A stretch of 64,000 bases of DNA from Calothrix sp. FI2-JRJ7 (lineage in GTDB: Bacteria > Cyanobacteriota > Cyanobacteriia > Cyanobacteriales > Nostocaceae): positions 20,517 to 84,516 of the forward strand of contig JAHHGX010000004.1 of NCBI GenBank assembly GCA_019359675.1. The letters run 5' to 3'. How positions within the stretch are numbered: the first letter of the stretch is position 1; every line of letters starts with the position of its first letter. The translations under genes and the position numbers were made by a program. This document shows, one piece after another, positions 53,354-62,795 of this stretch. The notes below the pieces were generated by a model. That model had not been told where the DNA came from. It did no database searches and saw only the letters and a program-made list of their open reading frames with translations.

Positions 53354-55117
53354 ATGGGTAGCATCCCTTGTAATTATCATTTTGTTGGCTATTGGGGTTA
53401 TGGTCAAAGTCAAGAACTCGAAAAACTTTTCAGCAAGATTAAAGTAAAACATTATAAATTAGATGCTCAGAATGATAGTGATATTATATATAATGTTGCT
53501 TATATTTCTAATTTTCAACCAGATTCGACTAAGATTATATCAAATCATATTGTCTCGATATCAGCATCTGGAATGGATGATTTCCCTGATGCATGGGTAC
53601 GTCTTGAAGCCCGTACTCTAGTTTTAGGTCGAGACCCATTTGGACGAGTTCCTTTGTATTGGATGCAGCAAGAGCAAGTAATTTGGTTTGCTTCTCAGTT
53701 GCAATTACTTTTACCACTAGTAAAGGCGCCTGAGATTAATATTGCTGCACTTTATGGGTATAATTGTTTTTCATACGTTCCTACCCCTGTAACTCCAGTT
53801 AGCCAAATTCAAGCTGTAGAAGCTGGTATTGAATTAAGTTGGAATTATAATGATAATCAAATTAATCTTCTACGAAAAAAGCAATTACTGCAATTCCAAC
53901 AGGCGCCCCCTGAACGGTTACATTTAATTTATGATGAAACCACGGCAATAGAAGAATTACAAGTTTTACTCAAAGACGCTGTAAATCGCCAAATAAATGA
54001 TTTAAACGACGAACCTGTAGGAGTTTGTTTATCAGGTGGATTAGATTCTTCTATTATTGCAGCGTTACTAGTGCTAGCAGGTGTAAAAGTCAAAGCTTAT
54101 ACTCTTGATTTTGGTAATGCAGGTATTCCCGAATATCCATATGCAGAGCTTGTTGCACAGCATCTTAATATTCCTTTAGCTAAAGTTGATGCTAGTCCTG
54201 GTAATATTCACAAAGCTTTGATACCTACAGTTAAAGCGCTTGATTTACCTTTCGGTGATGGTGTCACAGTACCTTTGTATCTTTTGGCGCAAGCTGCTAG
54301 CCAAGAAACAGGAGTAATATTTAATGGCGAAAATGGCGACCAGTTATTTGCTGGATGGACAAATAAACCTTTAATTGCCGCTGCTATTTATCAAGCTCAA
54401 CATCCTAATGGCGAAGAAAGTTTTATTCATCAGTATATAAGAACTTTTCACCGTCTTTGGGGTTATGAGGAAAGTGTCTATCAACTTGCTGTTCGTCATC
54501 AAATTAATTCATTAAGCGTCGAAGATTGGTTACAGGAAGCTCTTGAATCTAAATATAGTCATGAATTGATGCATCGTTTACGACGTGCTTCACTGATGTT
54601 AAAAGGCGCCCAAAATATTCAGCCGAGGGCTACTAATATTGGGTTTGCTCAAAATTTAAAAGTGCGTTCTCCTTTTTGCGATTTACCGTTAACGCAGTGG
54701 ACATTTCGTTTGAGTGGGGAATTAATGCTGCAAGGTAGCTGTGAAAAGTATATCCTGAAACGCGCGGTTGATGGTTGGCTACCAAAAGAAATAGTTTGGC
54801 GCCAAAAGCGTGGTATGGGAGTACCGTTAACTTCTTGGTGTTTGCATGAGTTTTGGCATAAGTTAGGTGATTGGTTAAATCCTAATATTTTACGTAGTGA
54901 AGGTGTTTTTCAGCCGGATATTGCTGCCAAAATTGTTAGCGGAGAATTGAGTGCTGCTGTTAGTGGGCGCCGTGTTGGTGAAATTTTATGGTTACTAATT
55001 ATGTGGGAGTTGTGGCGACTTTATGTGTTTGGTGAAATACCTGGCAAAAAAGATTTGAATCATCCGTTTGTATTACCTCGTCAAGTTTGGAGATTGTACA
55101 GAAAATGGAAAACTTAA
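53354..55117 (+). CDS. Asparagine-synthetase-like enzyme without Cys2, second copy
   Basis: 587 residues. PPi loop SGGLDSS at 227-233 (PVGVCLSGGLDSS), GENGDQLFAGW, and the C-terminal WRQKRGMGVPLT, the AsnB synthetase pattern. The N-terminal domain (MGSIPCNYHFVGYWGYG) has Gly2 rather than Cys2, hence no glutaminase. Only distantly similar to the enzyme at 47429. It overlaps the LysA-like gene by 13 bp, so the two are likely translationally coupled. A carboxylate-amine ligation or ring closure is expected; substrate unknown. Confidence 0.82.
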   Translation: MGSIPCNYHFVGYWGYGQSQELEKLFSKIKVKHYKLDAQNDSDIIYNVAYISNFQPDSTKIISNHIVSISASGMDDFPDAWVRLEARTLVLGRDPFGRVPLYWMQQEQVIWFASQLQLLLPLVKAPEINIAALYGYNCFSYVPTPVTPVSQIQAVEAGIELSWNYNDNQINLLRKKQLLQFQQAPPERLHLIYDETTAIEELQVLLKDAVNRQINDLNDEPVGVCLSGGLDSSIIAALLVLAGVKVKAYTLDFGNAGIPEYPYAELVAQHLNIPLAKVDASPGNIHKALIPTVKALDLPFGDGVTVPLYLLAQAASQETGVIFNGENGDQLFAGWTNKPLIAAAIYQAQHPNGEESFIHQYIRTFHRLWGYEESVYQLAVRHQINSLSVEDWLQEALESKYSHELMHRLRRASLMLKGAQNIQPRATNIGFAQNLKVRSPFCDLPLTQWTFRLSGELMLQGSCEKYILKRAVDGWLPKEIVWRQKRGMGVPLTSWCLHEFWHKLGDWLNPNILRSEGVFQPDIAAKIVSGELSAAVSGRRVGEILWLLIMWELWRLYVFGEIPGKKDLNHPFVLPRQVWRLYRKWKT

Positions 55118-56304
55118 TTAAGGAACTATTAGATGTATATGGTTCGCCGATATATATATATGATGCGGATAAATTACGGCAAACTATTAATTATATTAGT
55201 GCATCTGTTAGGTATGATAGGACGCAATTTAGGTTTGCGAGTGTGACTAATGGGAATGTGGCTTTGCTCCAAATTTTTAAAGATTGTGGGTGGGGTCTTC
55301 ATGCTAATACTCCTGGAGATGTTTATTTAGGTTTACAAGCAGGGTTTAGTCCGGATAAAATTATTTATAGTGGTAGCAATCTTAATTATGATGAGATGTT
55401 AGGGGTTTTAGAGTGGGGGGTAAGGACGTTTAATTTAGATAGTGTTTCGCAGGTGGAATTGTTTTGCCAGGTTTATGGTTTATGGAATGAACCGCAAAGG
55501 ACGCAAAGAGAAGAGGTAAGAGAGGTAAGATTGGGGTTGCGTTTGAATTTTCCTGAGTTGACTGGTGACAGTCGTATTGGTGTGCATCCTGATGATTTTG
55601 GTAAAGCGTCGAGTATTGCTCGTGATGCTGGGTTGAAGATTAGCGGGTTACATTTTTATCGTGGTACTGGTACTAATGCTACTTCTGCTTTTACTCAAGC
55701 TATTGAAAGTGTTTTTAGTGTTGCGAGTAAATTACCTGATTGGGAATATTTAGATTTTGGTGGTGGGTTTGGTTATCCTTATCGTCATGGTGGCGCCGCT
55801 TTTGATTGGGAATTTTTTGGCACCGAGTTAACTCGTTGCTTAGAGAAATTAGCTATCCCAATAGAATTAGTGATTGAACCTGGTAGAACTGCAATTGCCG
55901 GATGTGCTATTCTACTTGCTAAAGTTGTTTCGGTTAAATGGCAATCGGAGAAACAAATCGTTGGTGTTGATACGACTGTGGCTAATTTAAGTGTGCCTAG
56001 CGTTCATGGTGGTTATCGAGAAATTATTGCTTATCCATTTTCTACATCTTCTGATTTATATCAAACAGATGTTTGCGGCAATACAACATACTCGCGCGAC
56101 TATTTAGGTAAAAACTGTCTGTTACCAGCGTTGAATATAAATGATGTTATCGCTATTTTAGATGTCGGCGCCTATGGGTATGCAATGTCGTCGCACTTTT
56201 TACACCGTCCTAGACCGGCAGAAGTTTTAATCGAAAATGGTAATCACCGCTTAATTCGCAAACGTGAAGACTACAGTGTTTTGCTAGCAAATCAAATTAT
56301 TTAA
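55105..56304 (+). CDS. LysA/Orn-decarboxylase-fold protein lacking the PLP lysine
   Basis: 399 residues from ATG 55105 (MENLIKELLDVYGSPIYIYD). Fold-type III features are clear: EPGRTAIAG phosphate loop, DFGGGFGYPY and the C-terminal VCGNTTYSRDYLGKN and DVGAYGYAMSSHF. But where decarboxylases read Y-A-V-K-A-N-S-N this protein has FASVTNGN (44-51), so the Schiff-base Lys is Val47. It is therefore either inactive as a classical decarboxylase or uses another chemistry. It is coupled to the synthetase upstream, so a role in the same pathway is likely. The alternative ATG at 55087 lies inside the upstream gene. Confidence 0.8.
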   Translation: MENLIKELLDVYGSPIYIYDADKLRQTINYISASVRYDRTQFRFASVTNGNVALLQIFKDCGWGLHANTPGDVYLGLQAGFSPDKIIYSGSNLNYDEMLGVLEWGVRTFNLDSVSQVELFCQVYGLWNEPQRTQREEVREVRLGLRLNFPELTGDSRIGVHPDDFGKASSIARDAGLKISGLHFYRGTGTNATSAFTQAIESVFSVASKLPDWEYLDFGGGFGYPYRHGGAAFDWEFFGTELTRCLEKLAIPIELVIEPGRTAIAGCAILLAKVVSVKWQSEKQIVGVDTTVANLSVPSVHGGYREIIAYPFSTSSDLYQTDVCGNTTYSRDYLGKNCLLPALNINDVIAILDVGAYGYAMSSHFLHRPRPAEVLIENGNHRLIRKREDYSVLLANQII

Positions 56305-56320
56305 ATATTACTAAATAACT

Positions 56321-57640
56321 ATGAAGTGTATCAACTGCGGAACTGGCAATAACCTCAAAGACAGAACAGCTAACTACGGAAAATGTTCAAAATGCGGTCA
56401 TGCGTTTGTTTTTGAACCAACAAGCATGGGTACAACGAAATTGACTGACCCAATGTTTGCTAAAGTAATTAGTGATATTTCTGTTAATAATACTCTATTT
56501 TTTACACCTAAACAGATGTTTTACCTTTTGGATAGTAGGTTTAGAAAAAAAGCTTTTGTTAACAGTGGTTTTGGGTGTACTTATATATTTTTTAATGTGT
56601 GGATAACTGGTTTTTTTGGTGGTATCGGTACTATCTTTGTCGCTGCTTTTGGTCTGAATACTATTTATGCTCCAATAATGGCAAATTTAATTTATCAAAT
56701 AGCTACTATTAGATATCTTGTCAAAAATACTAACTCTCCAAAACTTAGTAATGCAGGTCGAAAAGATAGTGCAAAATTACTTATCTTTGTAGGTGGATTT
56801 ATTTTAGTTGCTGGTATATTTATTAGTGCATCAGTCCTAAGTTCGTTCCCCCTATTTGTAATAGTAGTGCTTTTGGGCATGTTTTCCATATACAAAGGTT
56901 TCGTTTTACAAAATCAAACAACTATTGCTCAAGAATTTATAATTGGTGAATCAGCTTGTCAAGACTGGCTTAACCGCTGGCAGGGAGTTAATGGTAATAT
57001 TCAAAAACTACTTCCAGCGCCGCAAAACCTAAATAATCAAACTACTTCTATCAACCCCGATGTCACAGCATACAGCTTTGATAGATTAATAGTATGCGAT
57101 AGCGCAGATATAGCACAGTTTTTAATCGCCAATAACTTTCACTTTGAAAACAACTGTGCCATCCTCAGCGTTACAGGTTATCCAGAGAGCATATTTCAAA
57201 CCACGATGGATATGCTGCGACGTAACCCAGAATTAAAAGTTTATGTACTACACAACTGCACACCAAGAGGTTTAGGTTTAATCAACCGTCTCAGAACCAG
57301 TTCAAACTGGTTTCAAAACAGTAATTTTACCATCATAGATATAGGTATAACACCTCGCCAAGCGATTGGCGCCAAAAAGAATATCTTTATAGAAACATCA
57401 CCGCAATCAGCAAGCGAAGCAAGCCAATTGCCTAGTGAAATTCGTAATAATCTTTCACCAGACGAATTACAATGGTTACAAGCAGGTAATTTCGTTAATC
57501 TAGAATCTTTTAGACCACAGCAGCTAATTCAAATCATTCAACGCGGAATTGCTAATACTCTAAATTTAGAAAGTGATAGTGGTTTATTAATAGCTAGTAG
57601 CTCAGATATTTACATCTACTCAACTCAGAGCTTCGGGTAA
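56321..57640 (+). CDS. Zinc-ribbon membrane protein with unknown C-terminal domain
   Basis: 439 residues. N-terminal zinc ribbon CINCGTGNNLKDRTANYGKC with CGH (4 Cys), membrane helices around 78-125 and 150-190, and a soluble C-terminal domain with NPDVTAYSFDRLIVCDSADI, QFLIANNFHFENNCAILSVT, LRRNPELKVYVLHNCTPRG and IDIGITPRQA. This last part looks alpha/beta with a catalytic-looking D and H, but I do not know the family. A diverged paralog with a stop codon follows at 58928. It begins 17 bp after the LysA-like gene and could be in its operon. Confidence 0.75.
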   Translation: MKCINCGTGNNLKDRTANYGKCSKCGHAFVFEPTSMGTTKLTDPMFAKVISDISVNNTLFFTPKQMFYLLDSRFRKKAFVNSGFGCTYIFFNVWITGFFGGIGTIFVAAFGLNTIYAPIMANLIYQIATIRYLVKNTNSPKLSNAGRKDSAKLLIFVGGFILVAGIFISASVLSSFPLFVIVVLLGMFSIYKGFVLQNQTTIAQEFIIGESACQDWLNRWQGVNGNIQKLLPAPQNLNNQTTSINPDVTAYSFDRLIVCDSADIAQFLIANNFHFENNCAILSVTGYPESIFQTTMDMLRRNPELKVYVLHNCTPRGLGLINRLRTSSNWFQNSNFTIIDIGITPRQAIGAKKNIFIETSPQSASEASQLPSEIRNNLSPDELQWLQAGNFVNLESFRPQQLIQIIQRGIANTLNLESDSGLLIASSSDIYIYSTQSFG

Positions 57641-57641
57641 C

Positions 57642-57676
57642 ACTGGCAACGGATATAACGGATGTAACGGATGAGT
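57642..57676. repeat. CTGGCAACGGATATAACGGATG repeat
   Basis: About 36 bp identical to 23835-23870, directly behind the zinc-ribbon gene. Belongs to the ACGGATGTA family. Confidence 0.8.
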
Positions 57677-57843
57677 TATTTGTTACTATCCGTTTATTAT
57701 TTGTTGCTAATATTAATATAAATTTTTCGTAAACAAAAAATAAAAATTTCATTTGATTTGCTTTGAGATAGTACACGCATACACTAAAAGACAATATGAT
57801 GTGATTTAGAACATTCAAAATTTATTAGGGAATCGCCAATTAA

Positions 57844-58812
57844 ATGACGATATTCATACATGACCAATTTAGTAAAGATTATTTGGAAGCATTACTGGCG
57901 CCGTCTGGAAAAGTCGAATCACCGAAGCGTGTATCAGGGGAAGTCAGGTTAATTGATGTTTACTTCACACCCGACTCACAACAAAAGGCAAACTTACAAT
58001 CACTGGGTCTACTTGGGCAATTTGCACAATACCCCGCAATACTCGAACCTTATCGAAATGCAGCAACAGCAGACGAAATTGGAGATTGCCTGCTTAAGCA
58101 ATTAGAAGTAAAGGCTTTTTTACGACGCAAGGCAAATAGAGGTAAAAGGAGTAAGAAGAATAAGAACGAAAAAGCAGACAAAAAATTAAAATCCTCAGAA
58201 ATACCAAAAGTATGGATATTAACACCAACAGCATCTAAAAGAAAACTGTCGTACTTCGGCGCCAGTGCAAGAAAGGGCTGGCCAAAAGGAGTATATTTCT
58301 TAGCACCGGGTTTACGAGCAGCAATAGTTGCTATCCATCAACTGCCTAAAATACCCGAAACGTTATGGTTAAGAGTTCTTGGACGTGGAAAAGTTCAAGA
58401 GCGGGCAATAGATGAACTTGAAGCATTGCCAGATAATAACCCTTATAAAGAAATCGGGCTAGAATTATTGTATAACTTACGTAATAACTTGGCAGCTGAA
58501 AAGAAAACAAATGAAACTGATAGGGAGTTAATTATGAGACTGAAGCCGCTTTACCAACAAGAAAAAGAACAAATTCAACAACAAAGTCGTCAAGAAGGGC
58601 GCCAAGAAGGGCGCCAAGAAGGTCGTCAAGAGGAACGACGCACTACAATCGAAAATCTATTACGAGTTCGTTTTGGCTCAATAGATAACGAGCTTCAGTC
58701 AATTGTGGAAACATTATTACCACTGTCACCAGAAGAATTTACTCCTTTGCTGATACAGCTATCGCAGCTACCGCGCGAGGAGTTACTAGCTAGATTCGGA
58801 AGACAATCTTAA
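57844..58812 (+). CDS. DUF4351 / Rpn-type protein
   Basis: 322 residues. N terminus MTIFIHDQFSKDYLEALLAP, with VESPKRVSGEVRLIDVYF, is the PDDEXK-like (Rpn/PD-(D/E)XK nuclease) start common in cyanobacteria; the active acids would be in GEVRLIDVYF and the LKQLEVK region. Then a lysine-rich linker, a Gln/Arg tandem repeat RQEGRQEGRQE near 249, and the C-terminal DUF4351 (RFGSIDNELQSIVETLLPLS). Rpn relatives promote recombination; the biological role here is unknown. It stands between two paralogous zinc-ribbon genes. Confidence 0.75.
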   Translation: MTIFIHDQFSKDYLEALLAPSGKVESPKRVSGEVRLIDVYFTPDSQQKANLQSLGLLGQFAQYPAILEPYRNAATADEIGDCLLKQLEVKAFLRRKANRGKRSKKNKNEKADKKLKSSEIPKVWILTPTASKRKLSYFGASARKGWPKGVYFLAPGLRAAIVAIHQLPKIPETLWLRVLGRGKVQERAIDELEALPDNNPYKEIGLELLYNLRNNLAAEKKTNETDRELIMRLKPLYQQEKEQIQQQSRQEGRQEGRQEGRQEERRTTIENLLRVRFGSIDNELQSIVETLLPLSPEEFTPLLIQLSQLPREELLARFGRQS

Positions 58813-58861
58813 CATGTTCGTTAACGACGTGCGCTCTTGTATCATAGATAAAAGCTAAAAG

Positions 58862-58890
58862 GTCGAAGCTAAATTACTTCGGCTTTTTTA
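58862..58890 (+). terminator. Terminator of the DUF4351 gene
   Basis: GTCGAAG stem with CTTCGGC (one G-U pair), an 8-nt loop, then six T. About 50 bp past the stop codon. Confidence 0.75.
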
Positions 58891-58927
58891 ACATATGGTG
58901 TAATTTAATTTATACTAAAAAATTAAT

Positions 58928-60244
58928 ATGAAGTGTATTCAATGCGGAACCGACAATAAGCTTAAAGAAAGATATGAAAATCAAGGCAGATGTAAAAACT
59001 GCGGTCATGAATTTGCCTTTGAACTTACAACTGCCACGCCGTATTATTTAAGTAAACTTACTGATACGTTTTTTCAAAATTTAATTATAGGTATTTCTGT
59101 AAATAATACTTTTAATTTTACATCAAAACAACTTTTTTATTTTTAGCATCGTAAACTTAAACCTAAAAATTATTTATTTAAATCTAAGGGTCTTCATATT
59201 ACTGGTTACATTGTTATCAATGCTTTAATTACTTTTACACTAGGTAATGCTTTATACGAAGATTATAAATCACCGATTGTATATTTTATAATTGCTGCTA
59301 CAATCGCCTTATTGAATGTAGTTTTAATTTTCATAAATAGTAGTTCAATCAATCTCACCGACCAAGAGTTAAAGAAAAATGGTCAAGAATTATATGTATT
59401 AGGAGTTATTATTATTGGTACAGGAATTTTAAGCAGTTTAGTGAGTTGGCAATATTGGGAAATTATTAGTCTACTTGTTGGTGTTCTAACTATATATAGT
59501 GGAAAGGTAGTTAAAAACCGTAAAAGTGAGCTAGTTGAGAAGTTAGCAATATCTGAAACGCGATTTGTTGAATTATTAAATCGCTGGGAAAGTATAAACG
59601 GTAAAATATCGCGAAGACTGGCGTCTGCACATGAGTATAATATTCCGACCCAAGTTAATCCTGATGTTACAGCTTATAGTTTTGATAGATTGGTAGTTTG
59701 TGATACCGCAGATATAGCCCAGTTTTTAATTGCTAATAACTTTCACTTTGAAAATAATTGCGCGATTCTTAGCATTACTGGATACCCTCAAAGCATTTTT
59801 GATACCACAATGGAGATGCTACGACGCAACCCAGAATTAAAAGTTTACGCACTGCACAACTGTACTCCTAAAGGTTTATGTGTAGTAAATCGTCTCAGCA
59901 CAAGTCCTGACTGGTTTAAAGATACAAATGTCACTATTATTGATATAGGTATAACACCTCGGCAAGTCTTGGCTAATAAAAATAATCTACTTGTAGAAAA
60001 ATCATCTTTGACTGTAGATGAAGTACAGCTACCTAATGAGATTCGTAGTACATTAACATTACAAGAACTACAATGGCTACAAGCAGGTAATTTCGTTAAC
60101 CTAGAATCTTTTAAACCACAACAGCTAATTCAAATTATTCAACGTGGAATCAGCAACTCCTCAAATTTAGAAAGTAATACTAATTTACTAGTAGACAGTA
60201 GTAGCTCAGATACGTTTATATATATATCTGAAAGCTTTGGATAA
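58928..60244 (+). pseudogene. Zinc-ribbon membrane protein paralog with one stop codon
   Basis: From ATG 58928 it starts MKCIQCGTDNKLKERYENQG, the same zinc ribbon as at 56321. After QLFYF the frame meets TAG at 59144 and continues in the same frame (HRKLKPKNYLF) to a normal end. The intact paralog has FYLL at this place, so a Leu codon (TTG or TTA) became TAG. The C-terminal domain keeps NPDVTAYSFDRLVVCDTAD and HNCTPKGLCVVNRLS. Apart from the stop codon, the gene is intact. No GGCGCC inside, unlike the paralog. Confidence 0.75.
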
Positions 60245-60437
60245 TCGCGGAATTTTTCAGAATCCGAGGTTGGCGCCTACTAGCTGCATGTTAAGTTATG
60301 TTACAGTAGTTTTAAGTTATGTATTAAAATTGAGAAAATATTAATAAGATGAAATAATTAAAGAGTTACTAAATTGTACGTATAATTTTAACTTTCGTCA
60401 GGTTAAAAATCATGTAATACCAGGAAAAGTTTTTGCC

Positions 60438-62438
60438 ATGAAAATTTTAATTGTCGAAGATGATGGATTTGTCTCAGAGGCGCTTACAGCCATTCTTCGC
60501 AATCAAAATTACGTCGTCGAGGTAGCGAATAACGGCTTATCGGGTTGGGAGTTAATTGAAAACTTTGATTACGATTTATTGCTTCTCGATGTCATGCTAC
60601 CCAAGCTAGATGGGATTAGCTTATGTCGGCAAATACGGGCTCATGGTTTGCTCGTTCCAATCCTTTTAATAACTGGTCGAGATAGCAGTCACGAAAAAGC
60701 TATTGGACTTGACGCTGGTGCAGATGATTATTTAGTTAAACCGTTCGACGCTGAAGAGCTTGTTGCTCGTGTTCGTGCGCTACTACGTCGAGGAGGAGTC
60801 ACTTCACAACCTATTCTGGAGTGGGGTAAATTACGGCTTGACCCTACAAGCTGCGAGGTTAGTTATGACGACCAATTAGTGCCTTTAACTCCTAAAGAGT
60901 ATGCATTATTAGAGCTTTTTTTGCGAAACAGCCGACGGGTGTTTAGCTGCGGTATGATTTTGGAGCATCTGTGGTCTTACGAAGATACTCCTGGTGAGGA
61001 AGCAGTTCGTACTCATATTAAAGGTTTGCGGCAGAAGTTAAAAGAGAAAGGCGCCTCTAATAGTTTAATTGAAACGGTCTACGGTATAGGCTATCGTCTC
61101 AAGTCGCAGTCAGAAAGTAGTGGAAGTAAACAGAAGGATGCTTGCGAATTACAAGTAAATTCAGCATCTCATTCCAAATCAGAGTCAAAATCGCAACAAA
61201 CTGCTTTGGCTATAAATAAAGTTTGGCAGAAATTCAAAGGGCGAGTTGCCGAACAGGTTAATATATTAGAAGAAGCATCTCAAGCATTAGTTCAAAATGC
61301 TTTAAATCAAGAATTGCATTGCCAAGCAAAAAAAGAAGCGCATACGTTAGCAGGTTCGCTTGGTACTTTTGGCTTTCCAGAAGGTTCCAATGTTGCACGC
61401 AAAATAGAAAAGTTACTCGAAGCAGAAACTATTTCGTCCAATGATACCGTACAATTTGGTGCATTAGTAAAAGCTTTGCAGCGAGAAATTGAGCTAGAGC
61501 CACAACATTCTCAATATACTACCGATGCAATACCGTTTCAGGAGCATTCGCTGATTTTAGCTGTAGACGATGATCCAAAAATATTAGCATTACTACAAAC
61601 TTTACTTACACCTTGGGGACTAACAGTCAAAACCCTTGCCGAACCGCGCGCATTTTGGGAAACTCTGGAAGCAGTCAAGCCAGATTTAGTAATTTTAGAT
61701 GTAGAAATGCCTGGGGTTAGTGGCATTGAACTTTGCTCTTTAGTGCGTAATCATCCTTATTGGAGTGAATTACCGATTCTATTTTTAACGGTTCATAACG
61801 ATGCAAATATTATCAATCAAGTTTTTAGTGTTGGTGCTGATGATTTTGTGAGTAAACCGTTCGTTGGTCCCGAACTTGTTACCCGAATTATCAATCGTTT
61901 GGAGCGCACAAAATTAGTTCGGCGAATGGCACAACAAGAAAATCAACGACTTGCGCTCTTTTTGGAAGCTGCTGAAATAGGTATTTGGGACTGGAATATA
62001 TTGACAGGTCAAATAATTTGGTCTGAAACTCAAGAACGCTTGTTCGGAATGGCTCCAGGCTCATTTGATGGAACTTTTGATACTTTTATAAATTGCGTCC
62101 TACAATCCGACCGGGAAAGTTTACATTTTAAAATCAACCAGGTTCGCTCGGAACATACTAAGTACCATCACGAGTTTCGCATTGTCTGGCGAGATGGTAG
62201 CATTCACTGGATTGAAGCGCGAGGTCAATTTTGCTATAACGATGCAGGCGAAGCAGTGCGAATGCTAGGTACCGTTACTGACATTAGTACACGTAAAAAA
62301 ATCGAAGCTGATTTACGCAAATCTAAGGATGAGTTAGAAAGAAAAGTAGCAGAACGCGCTAGGGAATTAATTCGGGTAAATGAACACTTGCTTGAATTAA
62401 ATGAGCGATACTCGCACGCAGCTAGCTTTACAAAATAA
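60438..62438 (+). CDS. Multi-domain response regulator REC-wHTH-HPt-REC-PAS
   Basis: 666 residues. Receiver 1 (Asp51 in LLLLDVMLPKLDG), OmpR-type winged helix (130-228, LTPKEYALLELFLRN), an HPt-like helix bundle with His302 in KKEAHTLAGSLGTFG, receiver 2 (Asp421 in VILDVEMPGVSG), and a PAS/PAC domain (about 500-625) followed by a coiled coil that stops abruptly. Thus it can receive phosphate, bind DNA and relay phosphate, but has no kinase core. Chains of this kind usually go on to a HisKA after ARELIRVNEHLLELNE; here the gene ends soon after, so a truncation is possible. No cognate kinase is adjacent. Confidence 0.9.
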   Translation: MKILIVEDDGFVSEALTAILRNQNYVVEVANNGLSGWELIENFDYDLLLLDVMLPKLDGISLCRQIRAHGLLVPILLITGRDSSHEKAIGLDAGADDYLVKPFDAEELVARVRALLRRGGVTSQPILEWGKLRLDPTSCEVSYDDQLVPLTPKEYALLELFLRNSRRVFSCGMILEHLWSYEDTPGEEAVRTHIKGLRQKLKEKGASNSLIETVYGIGYRLKSQSESSGSKQKDACELQVNSASHSKSESKSQQTALAINKVWQKFKGRVAEQVNILEEASQALVQNALNQELHCQAKKEAHTLAGSLGTFGFPEGSNVARKIEKLLEAETISSNDTVQFGALVKALQREIELEPQHSQYTTDAIPFQEHSLILAVDDDPKILALLQTLLTPWGLTVKTLAEPRAFWETLEAVKPDLVILDVEMPGVSGIELCSLVRNHPYWSELPILFLTVHNDANIINQVFSVGADDFVSKPFVGPELVTRIINRLERTKLVRRMAQQENQRLALFLEAAEIGIWDWNILTGQIIWSETQERLFGMAPGSFDGTFDTFINCVLQSDRESLHFKINQVRSEHTKYHHEFRIVWRDGSIHWIEARGQFCYNDAGEAVRMLGTVTDISTRKKIEADLRKSKDELERKVAERARELIRVNEHLLELNERYSHAASFTK

Positions 62439-62573
62439 AATTAATTTTGACAAACATTATGAATAAGTATAAATTATAATTAAAAATCGCATCTTCACAA
62501 GTTCCTCAAGTTTTTGTTCTAATTTAAAAAGGGAGTAATCTAAATCAAACTCACACGCACAAAGGGGTTAAAT

Positions 62574-62747
62574 ATGACAAATCCTAATAAAAATACAATT
62601 TTACAAGCAGTAAAAGAAGTACCTCAAAAAATCATTACTTACCTTTCCGGAGCAGTGTCTAGAATTTTTGCTCCTAGAGACGATGATTTCCCTGAAACAG
62701 GAGTTCAACCGTTTGAAGGTGAGCCAAGTGAGAAGAAACATTATTAA
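62574..62747 (+). CDS. Small hydrophilic protein, unknown function
   Basis: 57 residues: an amphipathic N-terminal half (TILQAVKEVPQKIITYLSGA) and an acidic C-terminal tail (APRDDDFPETGVQPF). Ribosome site AAAGGGGTTAA lies 4-5 bases before ATG 62574. No family known. It is followed by A/T-rich spacer and by a convergent truncated gene. Confidence 0.6.
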   Translation: MTNPNKNTILQAVKEVPQKIITYLSGAVSRIFAPRDDDFPETGVQPFEGEPSEKKHY

Positions 62748-62795
62748 TTCAGACAATAAAAGATTTGATAAATGCTTCAAGTAATGCTAACAATA

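Noticed and set aside
58600..58640. The RQEG repeat in the DUF4351 gene as a diversity-generating or variable region
   Set aside because: Short in-frame tandem repeat in a coiled-coil-like linker; no template repeat or reverse transcriptase seen.
35397..59146. Stop-codon reassignment or programmed readthrough explaining the TAA at 35397 and TAG at 59144
   Set aside because: Two different stop codons are involved, both are used as normal stops in neighbouring genes, and no readthrough signal is visible; simple mutation is the easier reading.
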